Below are positions 41,581 to 52,652 of a DNA stretch of 64,000 bases, piece by piece (positions within the stretch are counted from its first letter, which is position 1; each line of letters starts with the position of its first letter). The translations under genes were made by a program, and so were the position numbers. Source of the stretch: Streptomyces sp. CBMA152 (GTDB taxonomy: Bacteria > Actinomycetota > Actinomycetes > Streptomycetales > Streptomycetaceae); assembly GCF_014596475.1 (NCBI RefSeq), contig NZ_MECJ01000029.1:62001-126000 (forward strand), read 5' to 3'. The notes under the pieces were generated by a model, which did no database searches, was not told where the DNA came from, and was given only the letters and a program-made list of their open reading frames with translations.

Positions 41581-42459
41581 ATGGAGCTCGGTCTCGTCGG
41601 CCTCGGCAAGATGGGCGGCAACATGCGCGAGCGGATCCGCCGCGCAGGCCACACCGTCATCGGTTACGACCGCAACCCGGACGTCGCCGATGTCCACAGC
41701 CTCGAAGAGCTGGTGGGCAAGCTCAAGGGCCCGCGCGTGGTCTGGGTGATGGTTCCGGCCGGTGCCGCGACCCAGTCCACCGTCGACGAGCTCGCCGAGC
41801 TGCTCTCCCCCGGCGACGTGGTCGTCGACGGCGGCAACTCGCGCTGGACCGACGACGAGAAGCACGCCGAGGAGCTGGGCCGCAAGGGCATCGGCTTCGT
41901 CGACTGCGGTGTCTCCGGCGGCGTCTGGGGCCTGGAGAACGGCTACGCGCTGATGTACGGCGGCGACGCCGAGAACGTCGAGAAGGTCCAGCCGATCTTC
42001 GACGCGCTCAAGCCCGAGGGCGAGTTCGGCTCGGTCCACGCGGGCAAGGTCGGCGCCGGCCACTTCGCCAAGATGGTCCACAACGGCATCGAGTACGCGA
42101 TGATGCAGGCGTACGCCGAGGGCTGGGAACTCCTGGAGAAGGTCGACTCCGTCACCGACGTCCGCGAGGTCTTCCGCAGCTGGCAGGAGGGCACGGTCAT
42201 CCGTTCCTGGCTGCTCGACCTGGCGGTCAACGCCCTCGACGAGGACGAGCACCTCGACCAGCTGCGCGGCTTCGCGGCGGACTCCGGCGAGGGCCGGTGG
42301 ACCGTGGAGGCCGCCATCGACAACGCCGTACCGCTGCCCGCGATCACCGCGTCGCTCTTCGCGCGGTTCGCGTCCCGGCAGGACGACTCCCCGCAGATGA
42401 AGATGATCGCGGCGCTGCGCAACCAGTTCGGCGGCCACGCGGTCGAGTCCAAGAAGTAA
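41581..42459 (+). CDS. gnd: 6-phosphogluconate dehydrogenase, short NAD-type
   Basis: 292 residues. Rossmann motif GLVGLGKMGGNM, substrate loop DCGVSGGVWGLENGYALMYGG and catalytic KMVHNGIEYAMMQAYAEG. It oxidatively decarboxylates 6-phosphogluconate to ribulose 5-phosphate. The ~300-residue form lacks the long C-terminal helices of the NADP enzyme. Its place between dnaN and recF is an actinobacterial hallmark with no clear replication role. Confidence 0.94.
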   Translation: MELGLVGLGKMGGNMRERIRRAGHTVIGYDRNPDVADVHSLEELVGKLKGPRVVWVMVPAGAATQSTVDELAELLSPGDVVVDGGNSRWTDDEKHAEELGRKGIGFVDCGVSGGVWGLENGYALMYGGDAENVEKVQPIFDALKPEGEFGSVHAGKVGAGHFAKMVHNGIEYAMMQAYAEGWELLEKVDSVTDVREVFRSWQEGTVIRSWLLDLAVNALDEDEHLDQLRGFAADSGEGRWTVEAAIDNAVPLPAITASLFARFASRQDDSPQMKMIAALRNQFGGHAVESKK

Positions 42460-42502
42460 TCCACAGGCTGTTGGCAGGGCCGGGGGAGGTCGGCGCACCA
42501 CC

Positions 42503-43624
42503 ATGCACGTCACGCATCTCTCGCTGGCCGACTTCCGCTCCTACGCCCGGGTCGAGGTCCCGCTCGACCCGGGCGTCACCGCTTTCGTGGGGGCCAACGG
42601 CCAGGGCAAGACCAATCTGGTCGAGGCGGTCGGCTATCTCGCGACCCTCGGCAGCCACCGCGTCTCCTCGGACGCGCCGCTGGTGCGCATGGGCGCCGAA
42701 CGGGCGGTCATCCGCGCGGCCGTGACCCAGGGCGAGCGCTCCCAGCTGATTGAGCTGGAGCTCAACCCGGGCCGGGCGAACCGCGCCCGTATCAATAGAT
42801 CCTCGCAGGTCAGACCGCGTGACGTGCTGGGGATAGTACGCACCGTGCTCTTCGCGCCCGAGGACCTGGCGCTGGTCAAGGGCGACCCCGGCGAGCGGCG
42901 GCGCTTCCTGGACGAGCTGGTCACCGCGCGCTCCCCGCGCATGGCGGCGGTCCGCTCCGACTACGAGCGCGTCCTCAAGCAGCGCAACACCCTGCTGAAG
43001 TCCGCGGCGATGGCCCGGCGCCACGGCGGCCGGGGCATGGACCTGTCGACCCTGGATGTGTGGGACCAGCATCTGGCGCGGGCCGGCGCGGAGCTCCTGG
43101 CGCAGCGCCTGGACCTCATCGCGACCCTCCAGCCGCTCGCGGACAAGGCGTACGAGCAACTGGCGCCCGGCGGCGGCCCGGTGGCCCTGGAGTACAAGCC
43201 GTCGGCCGAGGGCGAGGCGACCACCCGCGAGGACCTGTACGGGCAGCTGATGGCCGCGCTCACCGACGTACGCAAGCAGGAGGTCGAGCGCGGAGTGACC
43301 CTGGTCGGGCCGCACCGCGACGACCTGCTGCTCAAGCTCGGCCAGCTCCCGGCCAAGGGCTACGCCAGCCACGGCGAGTCCTGGTCGTACGCGCTGGCGC
43401 TGCGGCTCGCCTCGTACGACCTGCTGCGGGCCGAGGGCAACGAGCCGGTCCTGGTCCTGGACGACGTCTTCGCGGAGCTGGACGCGCGGCGCCGCGAACG
43501 GCTGGCGGAGCTGGTGGCTCCGGGCGAGCAGGTGCTGGTGACGGCGGCCGTGGACGACGATGTGCCGGGCGTCCTCGCAGGGGTGCGGTACGAGGTCGCC
43601 GGGGGCGAGGTGAGGCGGGTATGA
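42503..43624 (+). CDS. recF: DNA replication/repair protein RecF
   Basis: 373 residues. Walker A GANGQGKTNLVEA near 31; the signature motif and Walker B (VLVLDDVFAELDARRRERL) lie at the C-terminal end, as in SMC-like ABC ATPases. It loads RecA at gaps with RecO and RecR. The stop overlaps the next start by ATGA. Confidence 0.97.
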   Translation: MHVTHLSLADFRSYARVEVPLDPGVTAFVGANGQGKTNLVEAVGYLATLGSHRVSSDAPLVRMGAERAVIRAAVTQGERSQLIELELNPGRANRARINRSSQVRPRDVLGIVRTVLFAPEDLALVKGDPGERRRFLDELVTARSPRMAAVRSDYERVLKQRNTLLKSAAMARRHGGRGMDLSTLDVWDQHLARAGAELLAQRLDLIATLQPLADKAYEQLAPGGGPVALEYKPSAEGEATTREDLYGQLMAALTDVRKQEVERGVTLVGPHRDDLLLKLGQLPAKGYASHGESWSYALALRLASYDLLRAEGNEPVLVLDDVFAELDARRRERLAELVAPGEQVLVTAAVDDDVPGVLAGVRYEVAGGEVRRV

Positions 43625-44172
43625 GCGAGCACTCCGGTAACGAGACACCGCAGCCGAAGGTTCCCGAGTCCTCCGGCATCGACCTCGCGCGCGTGGCGCT
43701 GCGCGCCGCCAAGGAGCAGGCCAAGGCACGGGGCGCCGCCGCGCAGCAGAAGAAGCAGGCCAGACGGGGCGGCGGCCTGCGCTCGGGCGCGCGCGCGGAC
43801 GGCCGCGACCCGCAGCCGCTGGGCGCCGCCATCAACCGGCTGATCACCGAGCGCGGCTGGGAGACCCCGGCCGCGGTGGGCGGCGTGATGGGCCGCTGGC
43901 CGCAGATCGTCGGCGAGGACCTCGCCAAGCACTGCGTACCGCTGCGCTACGACGAGGACCCCGACGAGCGCGTCCTCACCGTGCAGTGCGACTCCACGGC
44001 GTGGGCGACCCAGCTGCGCCTGCTCGCACCCCAGCTGGTGGCGCGCCTGAACGCGGACCTGGGCCACGGCACGGTCCGGATGATCAAGGTCCTGGGGCCG
44101 GGCGGCCCGCCCACCCGGTACGGGCGCCTGCGGGCCCCGGGGAGCACGGGGCCGGGCGACACGTACGGGTGA
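43621..44172 (+). CDS. DUF721 protein, DciA-like helicase loader
   Basis: 183 residues: a basic, disordered N-terminus, then the DUF721 domain (LGAAINRLITERGWETPAAVGGVMGRWPQIVGEDLAKHCVPL) of KH-like fold. In bacteria lacking DnaC or DnaI, DciA proteins of this family interact with DnaB and promote its loading. Its translational coupling to recF near oriC fits that role. Activity here is inferred from family membership. Confidence 0.88.
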   Translation: MSEHSGNETPQPKVPESSGIDLARVALRAAKEQAKARGAAAQQKKQARRGGGLRSGARADGRDPQPLGAAINRLITERGWETPAAVGGVMGRWPQIVGEDLAKHCVPLRYDEDPDERVLTVQCDSTAWATQLRLLAPQLVARLNADLGHGTVRMIKVLGPGGPPTRYGRLRAPGSTGPGDTYG

Positions 44173-44625
44173 GGCGGCAGTTCCCGCCGCCCGGCCGCGC
44201 CGTAACCGGCCGCCCATGACCGCACGCGGCCCTCACGCGTGCGCGCGGGGCGTGGCGCGGGCGCGAAGAACCCGGCCCGGGCCGCCTGTTGGCGGCCTCC
44301 GCGCGCCAGGAAACCGGGCGGTACGGGTGAGGCGTCCCTCACGGTAGCCGGAGGTTGACAGGCCGAAGCGCTGAACGCCCGTGTGAGGCTCTTAGAGCCC
44401 CTGCCTGGATATGGGGAGTCGGTAGCCGCCCGCTCAGGGCGGCACATGCGGACTCAGGTACCGGCAAACCCCCATTCATGTCGGCGCTACCGGTAGACTG
44501 GTCAATAATCCCGCCCTCCTCGCGGGAACCACCGAATGACGCGGTCGGACGTTGCCTTCACGGCACCGCCCGACGCTGACCATCGCTGAACGACGCAGCT
44601 GCTCCTGTCTGCCCAGGGGAAGGCT
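44173..44625. promoter_or_regulatory. gyrB upstream region
   Basis: A 453-base gap without a credible gene. A short hairpin GGCCGCC/GGCGGCC is at 44280-44297. A -10-like TAGACT lies at 44494-44499 without a good -35. gyrBA promoters in this group respond to supercoiling; nothing in the sequence proves this here. Confidence 0.35.
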
Positions 44626-46689
44626 GTGCTGTGCCAGAAAGGGCGCTTCGTGGCCGATTCCGGCAACCCCAACGAGAACACCCCGTCCGCTGCCGTCGGT
44701 GAGAACGGCGAGGTCACCGCCTCGTACGACGCCAGCGCCATCACCGTCCTCGAAGGTCTGGACGCGGTCCGCAAGCGACCCGGCATGTACATCGGCTCGA
44801 CCGGTGAGCGCGGCCTGCACCACCTCGTGCAAGAGGTCGTCGACAACTCCGTCGACGAGGCCCTCGCCGGTCACGCGGACACGATCGACGTCACGATCCT
44901 GGCCGACGGCGGCGTGCGCGTGGTCGACAACGGCCGTGGCATCCCCGTCGACCTCCACCCCGTGGAGAAGAAGCCGGCCGTCGAGGTCGTGCTCACCGTG
45001 CTGCACGCGGGCGGCAAGTTCGGCGGCGGCGGCTACGCCGTCTCCGGTGGTTTGCACGGCGTCGGCGTCTCCGTCGTGAACGCCCTCTCGACCAAGCTCG
45101 CGGTCGACATCAAGCGCGACGGCTACCGCTGGACCCAGGACTACAAGCTCGGCGTCCCCACCGCCCCGCTCGCCAAGCACGAGCAGGTCGAGGAGAGCGG
45201 CACGACGGTCACCTTCTGGGCCGACCCGGACGTCTTCGAGACCACCGAGTACTCCTTCGAGACGCTCGCGCGGCGCTTCCAGGAGATGGCCTTCCTCAAC
45301 AAGGGCCTGACGATCAAGCTCACGGACGAGCGCGAGTCGGCGAAGGCCGTCTCCGGGGCGGACTCGGCCGAGGAGTCGGAGGACCAGCAGGCGCTCACGG
45401 TGTCGTACCACTACGAGGGCGGCATCGTCGACTTCGTGAAGTACCTCAACTCGCGCAAGGGCGACCTGATCCACCCGACCGTCATCGACGTCGAGGCCGA
45501 GGACAAGGAGCGCATGCTCTCGGCCGAGATCGCGATGCAGTGGAACTCTCAGTACAGCGAGGGCGTTTACTCCTTTGCGAACACCATCCACACGCACGAG
45601 GGGGGTACGCATGAGGAGGGATTCCGCGCCGCGCTCACGGGCCTGGTCAACCGGTACGCCCGCGACAAGAAGCTGCTGCGCGAGAAGGACGACAACCTCT
45701 CCGGCGAGGATATCCGCGAGGGTCTGACGGCGATCATCTCCGTCAAGCTGGGCGAGCCGCAGTTCGAGGGCCAGACCAAGACCAAGCTGGGCAACACCGA
45801 GGCGAAGACGTTCGTCCAGAAGGTGGTGCACGAGCACCTGACCGACTGGTTCGACCGGAACCCCAACGAGGCCGCGGACATCATCCGCAAGGCCATCCAG
45901 GCGCAGACGGCACGTGTCGCCGCCCGCAAGGCGCGCGACCTGACCCGCCGCAAGGGTCTGCTGGAAAGCGCCTCTCTCCCCGGCAAGCTCTCGGACTGCC
46001 AGTCCAACGACCCGACGAAGTGCGAGATCTTCATCGTCGAGGGTGACTCCGCCGGTGGTTCGGCGAAGTCCGGCCGCAACCCGATGTACCAGGCCATCCT
46101 GCCGATCCGCGGCAAGATCCTGAACGTCGAGAAGGCCCGCATCGACAAGATCCTGCAGAACACCGAGGTCCAGGCGCTGATCTCGGCCTTCGGCACCGGA
46201 GTCCACGAGGACTTCGACATCGAGAAGCTCCGCTATCACAAGATCATCCTGATGGCGGACGCCGATGTCGACGGCCAGCACATCAACACCCTGCTGCTGA
46301 CCTTCCTCTTCCGCTTCATGCGGCCGCTGGTCGAGGCCGGGCACGTGTACCTGTCGCGTCCGCCGCTCTACAAGATCAAGTGGGGCCGGGACGACTTCGA
46401 GTACGCGTACTCGGACCGTGAGCGCGACGCGCTCGTGGAGCTCGGCAAGCAGTCGGGCAAGCGGATCCGCGAGGACTCGATCCAGCGCTTCAAGGGTCTG
46501 GGCGAGATGAACGCCGAGGAACTGCGCATCACCACCATGGACGTCGACCACCGTGTGCTCGGCCAGGTCACCCTGGACGACGCGGCCCAGGCCGACGACC
46601 TGTTCTCGGTGCTGATGGGCGAGGACGTCGAGGCGCGGCGCTCGTTCATCCAGCGCAACGCCAAGGACGTCCGCTTCCTCGACATCTGA
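44626..46689 (+). CDS. gyrB: DNA gyrase subunit B
   Basis: About 687 residues. GHKL ATPase motifs (EVVDNSVDEALAG, DNGRGIPVD, GGLHGVGVSVVNAL) precede the transducer and a TOPRIM domain (EGDSAGGSAKSGR, DADVDGQHI). It supplies ATP-driven strand passage for negative supercoiling with GyrA. GTG 44626 or GTG 44650 (after GAAAGGG, giving 679 residues starting ADSGNPNEN) are both possible starts. Confidence 0.97.
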   Translation: MLCQKGRFVADSGNPNENTPSAAVGENGEVTASYDASAITVLEGLDAVRKRPGMYIGSTGERGLHHLVQEVVDNSVDEALAGHADTIDVTILADGGVRVVDNGRGIPVDLHPVEKKPAVEVVLTVLHAGGKFGGGGYAVSGGLHGVGVSVVNALSTKLAVDIKRDGYRWTQDYKLGVPTAPLAKHEQVEESGTTVTFWADPDVFETTEYSFETLARRFQEMAFLNKGLTIKLTDERESAKAVSGADSAEESEDQQALTVSYHYEGGIVDFVKYLNSRKGDLIHPTVIDVEAEDKERMLSAEIAMQWNSQYSEGVYSFANTIHTHEGGTHEEGFRAALTGLVNRYARDKKLLREKDDNLSGEDIREGLTAIISVKLGEPQFEGQTKTKLGNTEAKTFVQKVVHEHLTDWFDRNPNEAADIIRKAIQAQTARVAARKARDLTRRKGLLESASLPGKLSDCQSNDPTKCEIFIVEGDSAGGSAKSGRNPMYQAILPIRGKILNVEKARIDKILQNTEVQALISAFGTGVHEDFDIEKLRYHKIILMADADVDGQHINTLLLTFLFRFMRPLVEAGHVYLSRPPLYKIKWGRDDFEYAYSDRERDALVELGKQSGKRIREDSIQRFKGLGEMNAEELRITTMDVDHRVLGQVTLDDAAQADDLFSVLMGEDVEARRSFIQRNAKDVRFLDI

Positions 46690-46733
46690 GTCGGTCCCTC
46701 GCTGACCGCTTCGAAAGGACTTGAGAACCAGCA

Positions 46734-49346
<2,613 letters not shown>

Positions 49347-49349
49347 AGC

Positions 49350-50030
49350 GTGAGTGGAGCCACGGGCGCCGGATCGGCCAGTTCCGGAGCGGACGGTGCC
49401 CGTGGCCCTGCCGCGGACTCCCAGGGGGTAACGGTGACCGACACCCGCGGGCCGCAGGCCCGGTCCGACGAGGGGTACGCGGCCGGGCCGCTGCCCGGCG
49501 AGCGCGAGAAGCCCGCTTCGGGCCCCTCGCAGCCGTACCACCCGCCGCAGGCCTACCCGACGCCCCAGAACGGGTCGCAGGGCGGTCAGCAGCGCATCGG
49601 CGGGCAGGCGTCCGCCGCCGCACGCCGGCAGCCCCGCACCGGGGCGCGCACGACGCCGCGTACCCGCAAGGCGCGGCTGCGGGTGGCCAAGGCCGACCCG
49701 TGGTCGGTGATGAAGGTCAGCTTCCTGCTCTCCATCGCGCTCGGCGTGTGCACGGTGGTGGCGGCGGCGGTGCTGTGGATGGTCATGGACGCCATGGGCG
49801 TCTTCTCGTCGGTCGGCGGCACCATCAGCGAGGCCACCGGCTCCAACGAGTCCAACGGCTTTGACCTGCAGTCGTTCCTGTCGCTGCCCCGCGTGCTGAT
49901 CTTCACCTCGGTGATCGCGGTCATCGACGTGGTGCTCGCCACCGCGCTGGCGACGCTCGGTGCGTTCATCTACAACCTCTCGGCCGGTTTCGTGGGCGGC
50001 ATCGAGCTCACGCTGGCCGAGGACGAGTAA
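49350..50030 (+). CDS. DUF3566 membrane protein
   Basis: 226 residues. A disordered Pro/Gly/Gln-rich N-terminus (about 110) precedes a DUF3566 domain with two spans (VMKVSFLLSIALGVCTVVAAAVLW and IFTSVIAVIDVVLATALATLGAFIYN). It follows gyrA by 3 bases, as in mycobacteria, so it is a conserved gyrBA-operon member. The function is not established. Confidence 0.9.
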   Translation: MSGATGAGSASSGADGARGPAADSQGVTVTDTRGPQARSDEGYAAGPLPGEREKPASGPSQPYHPPQAYPTPQNGSQGGQQRIGGQASAAARRQPRTGARTTPRTRKARLRVAKADPWSVMKVSFLLSIALGVCTVVAAAVLWMVMDAMGVFSSVGGTISEATGSNESNGFDLQSFLSLPRVLIFTSVIAVIDVVLATALATLGAFIYNLSAGFVGGIELTLAEDE

Positions 50031-50140
50031 GCGCGGTTCCCGCACGTCGGACGGGGGCCGGTCATCGATTTTGGGACTGGCCCCCACGTGCGCTAATCTT
50101 CAGAGGTCAGCGCGCGGGGGACACCCCCGAAGAGCGCGGC

Positions 50141-50214
50141 GGGGCTATAGCTCAGTTGGTTAGAGCGCATCCCTGATAAGGATGAGGCCACAGGTTCAAA
50201 TCCTGTTAGCCCCA
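50141..50214 (+). tRNA. tRNA-Ile (GAT)
   Basis: 74 bases. Acceptor stem GGGGCTA/TAGCCCC, D-loop AGCTCAGTTGGTTAGAGC, anticodon GAT at 50175-50177, T-loop GGTTCAAATCC. No CCA is encoded; the cca gene of this window would add it. Confidence 0.98.
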
Positions 50215-50220
50215 CAGTGA

Positions 50221-50255
50221 CGAAGACCCCCGGACATCGCGTCCGGGGGTCTTCG
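50221..50255 (+). terminator. Terminator after tRNA-Ile
   Basis: A 15-bp perfect stem (50221-50235 / 50241-50255) with a 5-base loop, seven bases after the tRNA. Confidence 0.88.
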
Positions 50256-50415
50256 CGTTGTCGGCGGGCGGGTGTCGGTGGTCCGCGTAGGTCCGGGCTG
50301 GCGGGTCCGGGGCGGGCGTCCCCTACGTACTACGTACGTGCAAGGCGACGCCGCGTACCGACGGCCCGGCGCGAAGCCGTACCGATGACGCGACGCCGTC
50401 GTACCGACATGAAGA

Positions 50416-50444
50416 AGCCCGGCAACTCGGGGAGTTGCCGGGCT
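50416..50444 (-). terminator. Terminator after the small secreted protein gene
   Basis: A 13-bp perfect stem AGCCCGGCAACTC/GAGTTGCCGGGCT with a GGG loop, 38 bases past the stop on the minus strand. Confidence 0.8.
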
Positions 50445-50481
50445 CGTGCGCTCGGGCGGGCGCGGGGAGGTTCGGGGGGAT

Positions 50482-50850
50482 TCAGGGGGACAGGGCGCCG
50501 GCGCCCGGAGCGGCGGCGTCCGTGCTGTCGTCGGCCTCGCTGCCGTCGGCACCGTTGCCGCTCTCCCTGTCCTCGTTGGCGGTCGGCAGGTGCCGGGTCG
50601 AGGGCGAGGAGCCGTGGGCCTCGGCGCGGATGCGCTGCTTCATCGTGGGCGGCAGCGCCGAGAGGCCTGGCAGGGCCCAGGGCGCGATCGGCGTACGGGC
50701 GGTGGGGATTTCGCTCCGGTTGTGCGCTACGGCCTGCTGCGGTACAGAAGCGGCGGCCGAGGCCTGGGAGGCGAAGCCGAGGGAGGCGAGGAGGGCGACG
50801 AACATGCCGATGAGTGCGGTCCACCACGTCGTGAGCTTGCTGGTTGCCAT
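50482..50850 (-). CDS. Small secreted hypothetical protein (DUF6344-like)
   Basis: 122 residues. The signal peptide ALIGMFVALLASLGFASQASA is cleaved near residue 33. The mature part is Pro/Ala-rich, then acidic and Ser-rich, with no cysteine. GGAAG precedes ATG 50850, and a hairpin follows. It looks like a real but uncharacterised Streptomyces-specific secreted protein. Confidence 0.7.
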   Translation of the reverse strand: MATSKLTTWWTALIGMFVALLASLGFASQASAAASVPQQAVAHNRSEIPTARTPIAPWALPGLSALPPTMKQRIRAEAHGSSPSTRHLPTANEDRESGNGADGSEADDSTDAAAPGAGALSP

Positions 50851-50985
50851 GACTTCCTCGCTTCTGTGCGCTTCTTGGTTGCCCGATTTGCGATGTACCT
50901 CATGATGTGTACGGGCGGGGCAGAGCGAGGGTGCGACGCACCGTTATGGGCGGATGTTCCGATGAACTGCACTCGGATGGACCAT

Positions 50986-51014
50986 CACCGATTGATATCG
51001 ATCGGTGTGTATAG
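50986..51014 (+). promoter_or_regulatory. Inverted repeat next to a -10 box before the DLW-39 gene
   Basis: CACCGAT at 50986-50992 and ATCGGTG at 51001-51007 frame an 8-base centre, with TATAGT at 51009-51014 as likely -10. The repeat occupies the -35 region, so a regulator there could block or activate the promoter. Confidence 0.45.
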
Positions 51015-51060
51015 TCGGGCGACAGAGGTCCCTTACGTCAAGGAAAGACGAGGTCGCGCG

Positions 51061-51195
51061 GTGAAGAAGCTCCTCCTGGTCGCACTGGCCGCCATCGGCG
51101 GGCTCCTCGTGTACCGCCAGATCCAGGCGGATCGCGCCGAGCAGGACCTGTGGACGGAGGCGACCGACTCCGTGCCCGCAGGTTCGGGTGTGTGA
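51061..51195 (+). CDS. DLW-39-type short membrane peptide
   Basis: 44 residues: MKKLLLVALAAIGGLLVYRQ, a single span, then QADRAEQDLWTEATDSV with the D-L-W motif that names this short actinobacterial family. The GTG follows AAGGAAAGACGAGG. The function is unknown. It is conserved near gyrA and the tRNA-Ile/Ala genes. Confidence 0.85.
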   Translation: MKKLLLVALAAIGGLLVYRQIQADRAEQDLWTEATDSVPAGSGV

Positions 51196-51214
51196 GCCCC
51201 ACAGAGTCCAGTTG

Positions 51215-51248
51215 CAGAGCCCCGGCCGCCGACGCGGCCGGGGCTCTG
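51215..51248 (+). terminator. Terminator after the DLW-39 gene
   Basis: A 15-bp perfect stem (51215-51229 / 51234-51248) with a 4-base loop, 19 bases downstream of the stop. Confidence 0.88.
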
Positions 51249-51338
51249 TGCTGTCATGTGCCCGGGGCAGCGGCCCCCATGGGTTCACCTGCGCAAATCA
51301 ATGGCTTGCACAAGCAAAATTGAAGGGGGCGCGGCGGC

Positions 51339-52652
51339 ATGACGAACCAGCGGGGGAAGGCCCTGGCCGCAGCCGCCGTGGCCGCGTTGTGCGCGCTGAC
51401 GGCGTTACCGGGCCAGGGGCGGGCGCAGGCCGCGAACGGGCAGGTCGAAGCGGATGCGCGGGGGCGCAGCAGCTCGTACCACTATGACCCGAATGCCCAG
51501 CCGGTCACCGGCGCCGCGAGCGGTCAGGGCGGCCCCCGCCTCGTTGCCAAGACGGTCTACCGGTCCACGATCGGGCCGGGCGCCACCATCTCCTTCCAGG
51601 TCGACCTCGACGGCAGCGGTGACGCCTATGTGTCGGCCGTGGCCGTGCCGAAGCAGGACGCGAAGGTCTCCTCCAATGACGGCATCCAGCTGACCCTGCG
51701 GGACCGTAACGGCAACACCTGCGACTCCAACAGCGCCCTCTTCGGCACCCCCCAGTACCCGAGGCCGATCGCCGCGTACGTCTCCCGGGGCCTCAACCGG
51801 CAGCAGACGCCCTGTCAGGCGGCGGGCACGTACACGGTGTTGATCGAACGGATCGGCGACCAGGCGGCCCCCTGGGGGCTTGAGCTGCGTCAATTCCGGG
51901 AGCCGAGGGTCGCCTCCGGCGGGCCGAGCACCGCGCCGATGCAGGGGTCCACCGCGTCGCCGCCCGCACCCACCGGCGGCGGGCGCGAGATCCGCGGCGG
52001 TACGGGCTTCGCCGACGCGTTCCCCATGCGCCAGGGCGAGTGGCGGGACAAGCTGAGGCCGGGTGACACGCTCTTCTACCGCGTGCCGGTCGGCTGGGAC
52101 CAACAGCTGTCCGTCACGGCCGTGCTGGCCCGCTACGGCGGTAACAAGTACGTGCCGGAGGCGATCGACCTCCGGCTCTACAACCCGGCGCTCGGACTGG
52201 TCGGCTACGCGTTCATCGGATACGACGGCAGCAGCCCGGCCTCCACCGGCTTCCAGCCGCTCGCGACGGTGAATTACCGCAACCGGTACGCCAACACGAG
52301 CTCGGCCGCCGCCATGCGCTTCAACGGCGACTACTACCTGGCGGTGAGCCTCAGCCCCGCCCTCGCCGACGCTCTCGGTAGCGGGCCGTACGTGGTGACG
52401 CTGAGGGTGGACGTACACGGCAAGGCGGGGCCCGGGCCCGCGTACGAGGGGGGCGCGCCCAGCTTCGGGACCACCGGTACCGGCCCTGCGCAGGGCACCG
52501 TGGCCGCCACCTCCCCTCGCCGTGGCAGCGGCTCGACGCGGATGCGGCTGCTCGCGGCCGCCGGGATCGGGACGGGCACGCTGCTGATGGTGGGGCTCGG
52601 CGTGTGGACGCTGGTGGCCCGGCGCCGGGCGCTGTCTCTCAGGTCCGGCTGA
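51339..52652 (+). CDS. Secreted membrane-anchored protein of unknown function
   Basis: 437 residues. A signal peptide (LAAAAVAALCALTALPGQGRAQA) is cleaved near 32. Two beta-rich halves (about 60-190 and 225-370) each contain the pattern of a jelly-roll domain with aromatic-rich strands. A Gly/Thr linker and a C-terminal span (LLAAAGIGTGTLLMVGLGVWTLVA) with a basic stop follow. I do not recognise a characterised family. It is convergent with the kinase gene, with a 14-base overlap of 3' ends. Confidence 0.75.
   Translation: MTNQRGKALAAAAVAALCALTALPGQGRAQAANGQVEADARGRSSSYHYDPNAQPVTGAASGQGGPRLVAKTVYRSTIGPGATISFQVDLDGSGDAYVSAVAVPKQDAKVSSNDGIQLTLRDRNGNTCDSNSALFGTPQYPRPIAAYVSRGLNRQQTPCQAAGTYTVLIERIGDQAAPWGLELRQFREPRVASGGPSTAPMQGSTASPPAPTGGGREIRGGTGFADAFPMRQGEWRDKLRPGDTLFYRVPVGWDQQLSVTAVLARYGGNKYVPEAIDLRLYNPALGLVGYAFIGYDGSSPASTGFQPLATVNYRNRYANTSSAAAMRFNGDYYLAVSLSPALADALGSGPYVVTLRVDVHGKAGPGPAYEGGAPSFGTTGTGPAQGTVAATSPRRGSGSTRMRLLAAAGIGTGTLLMVGLGVWTLVARRRALSLRSG

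Noticed and set aside
42457..42465. TAATCCACA between gnd and recF as a DnaA site
   Set aside because: A single weak match of a kind expected by chance near oriC; no partner boxes nearby.
44280..44297. Hairpin before gyrB as a terminator of the recF operon
   Set aside because: Only 7 bp, no T-tract, and more than 100 bases after the stop. Mentioned only as content of the gap.
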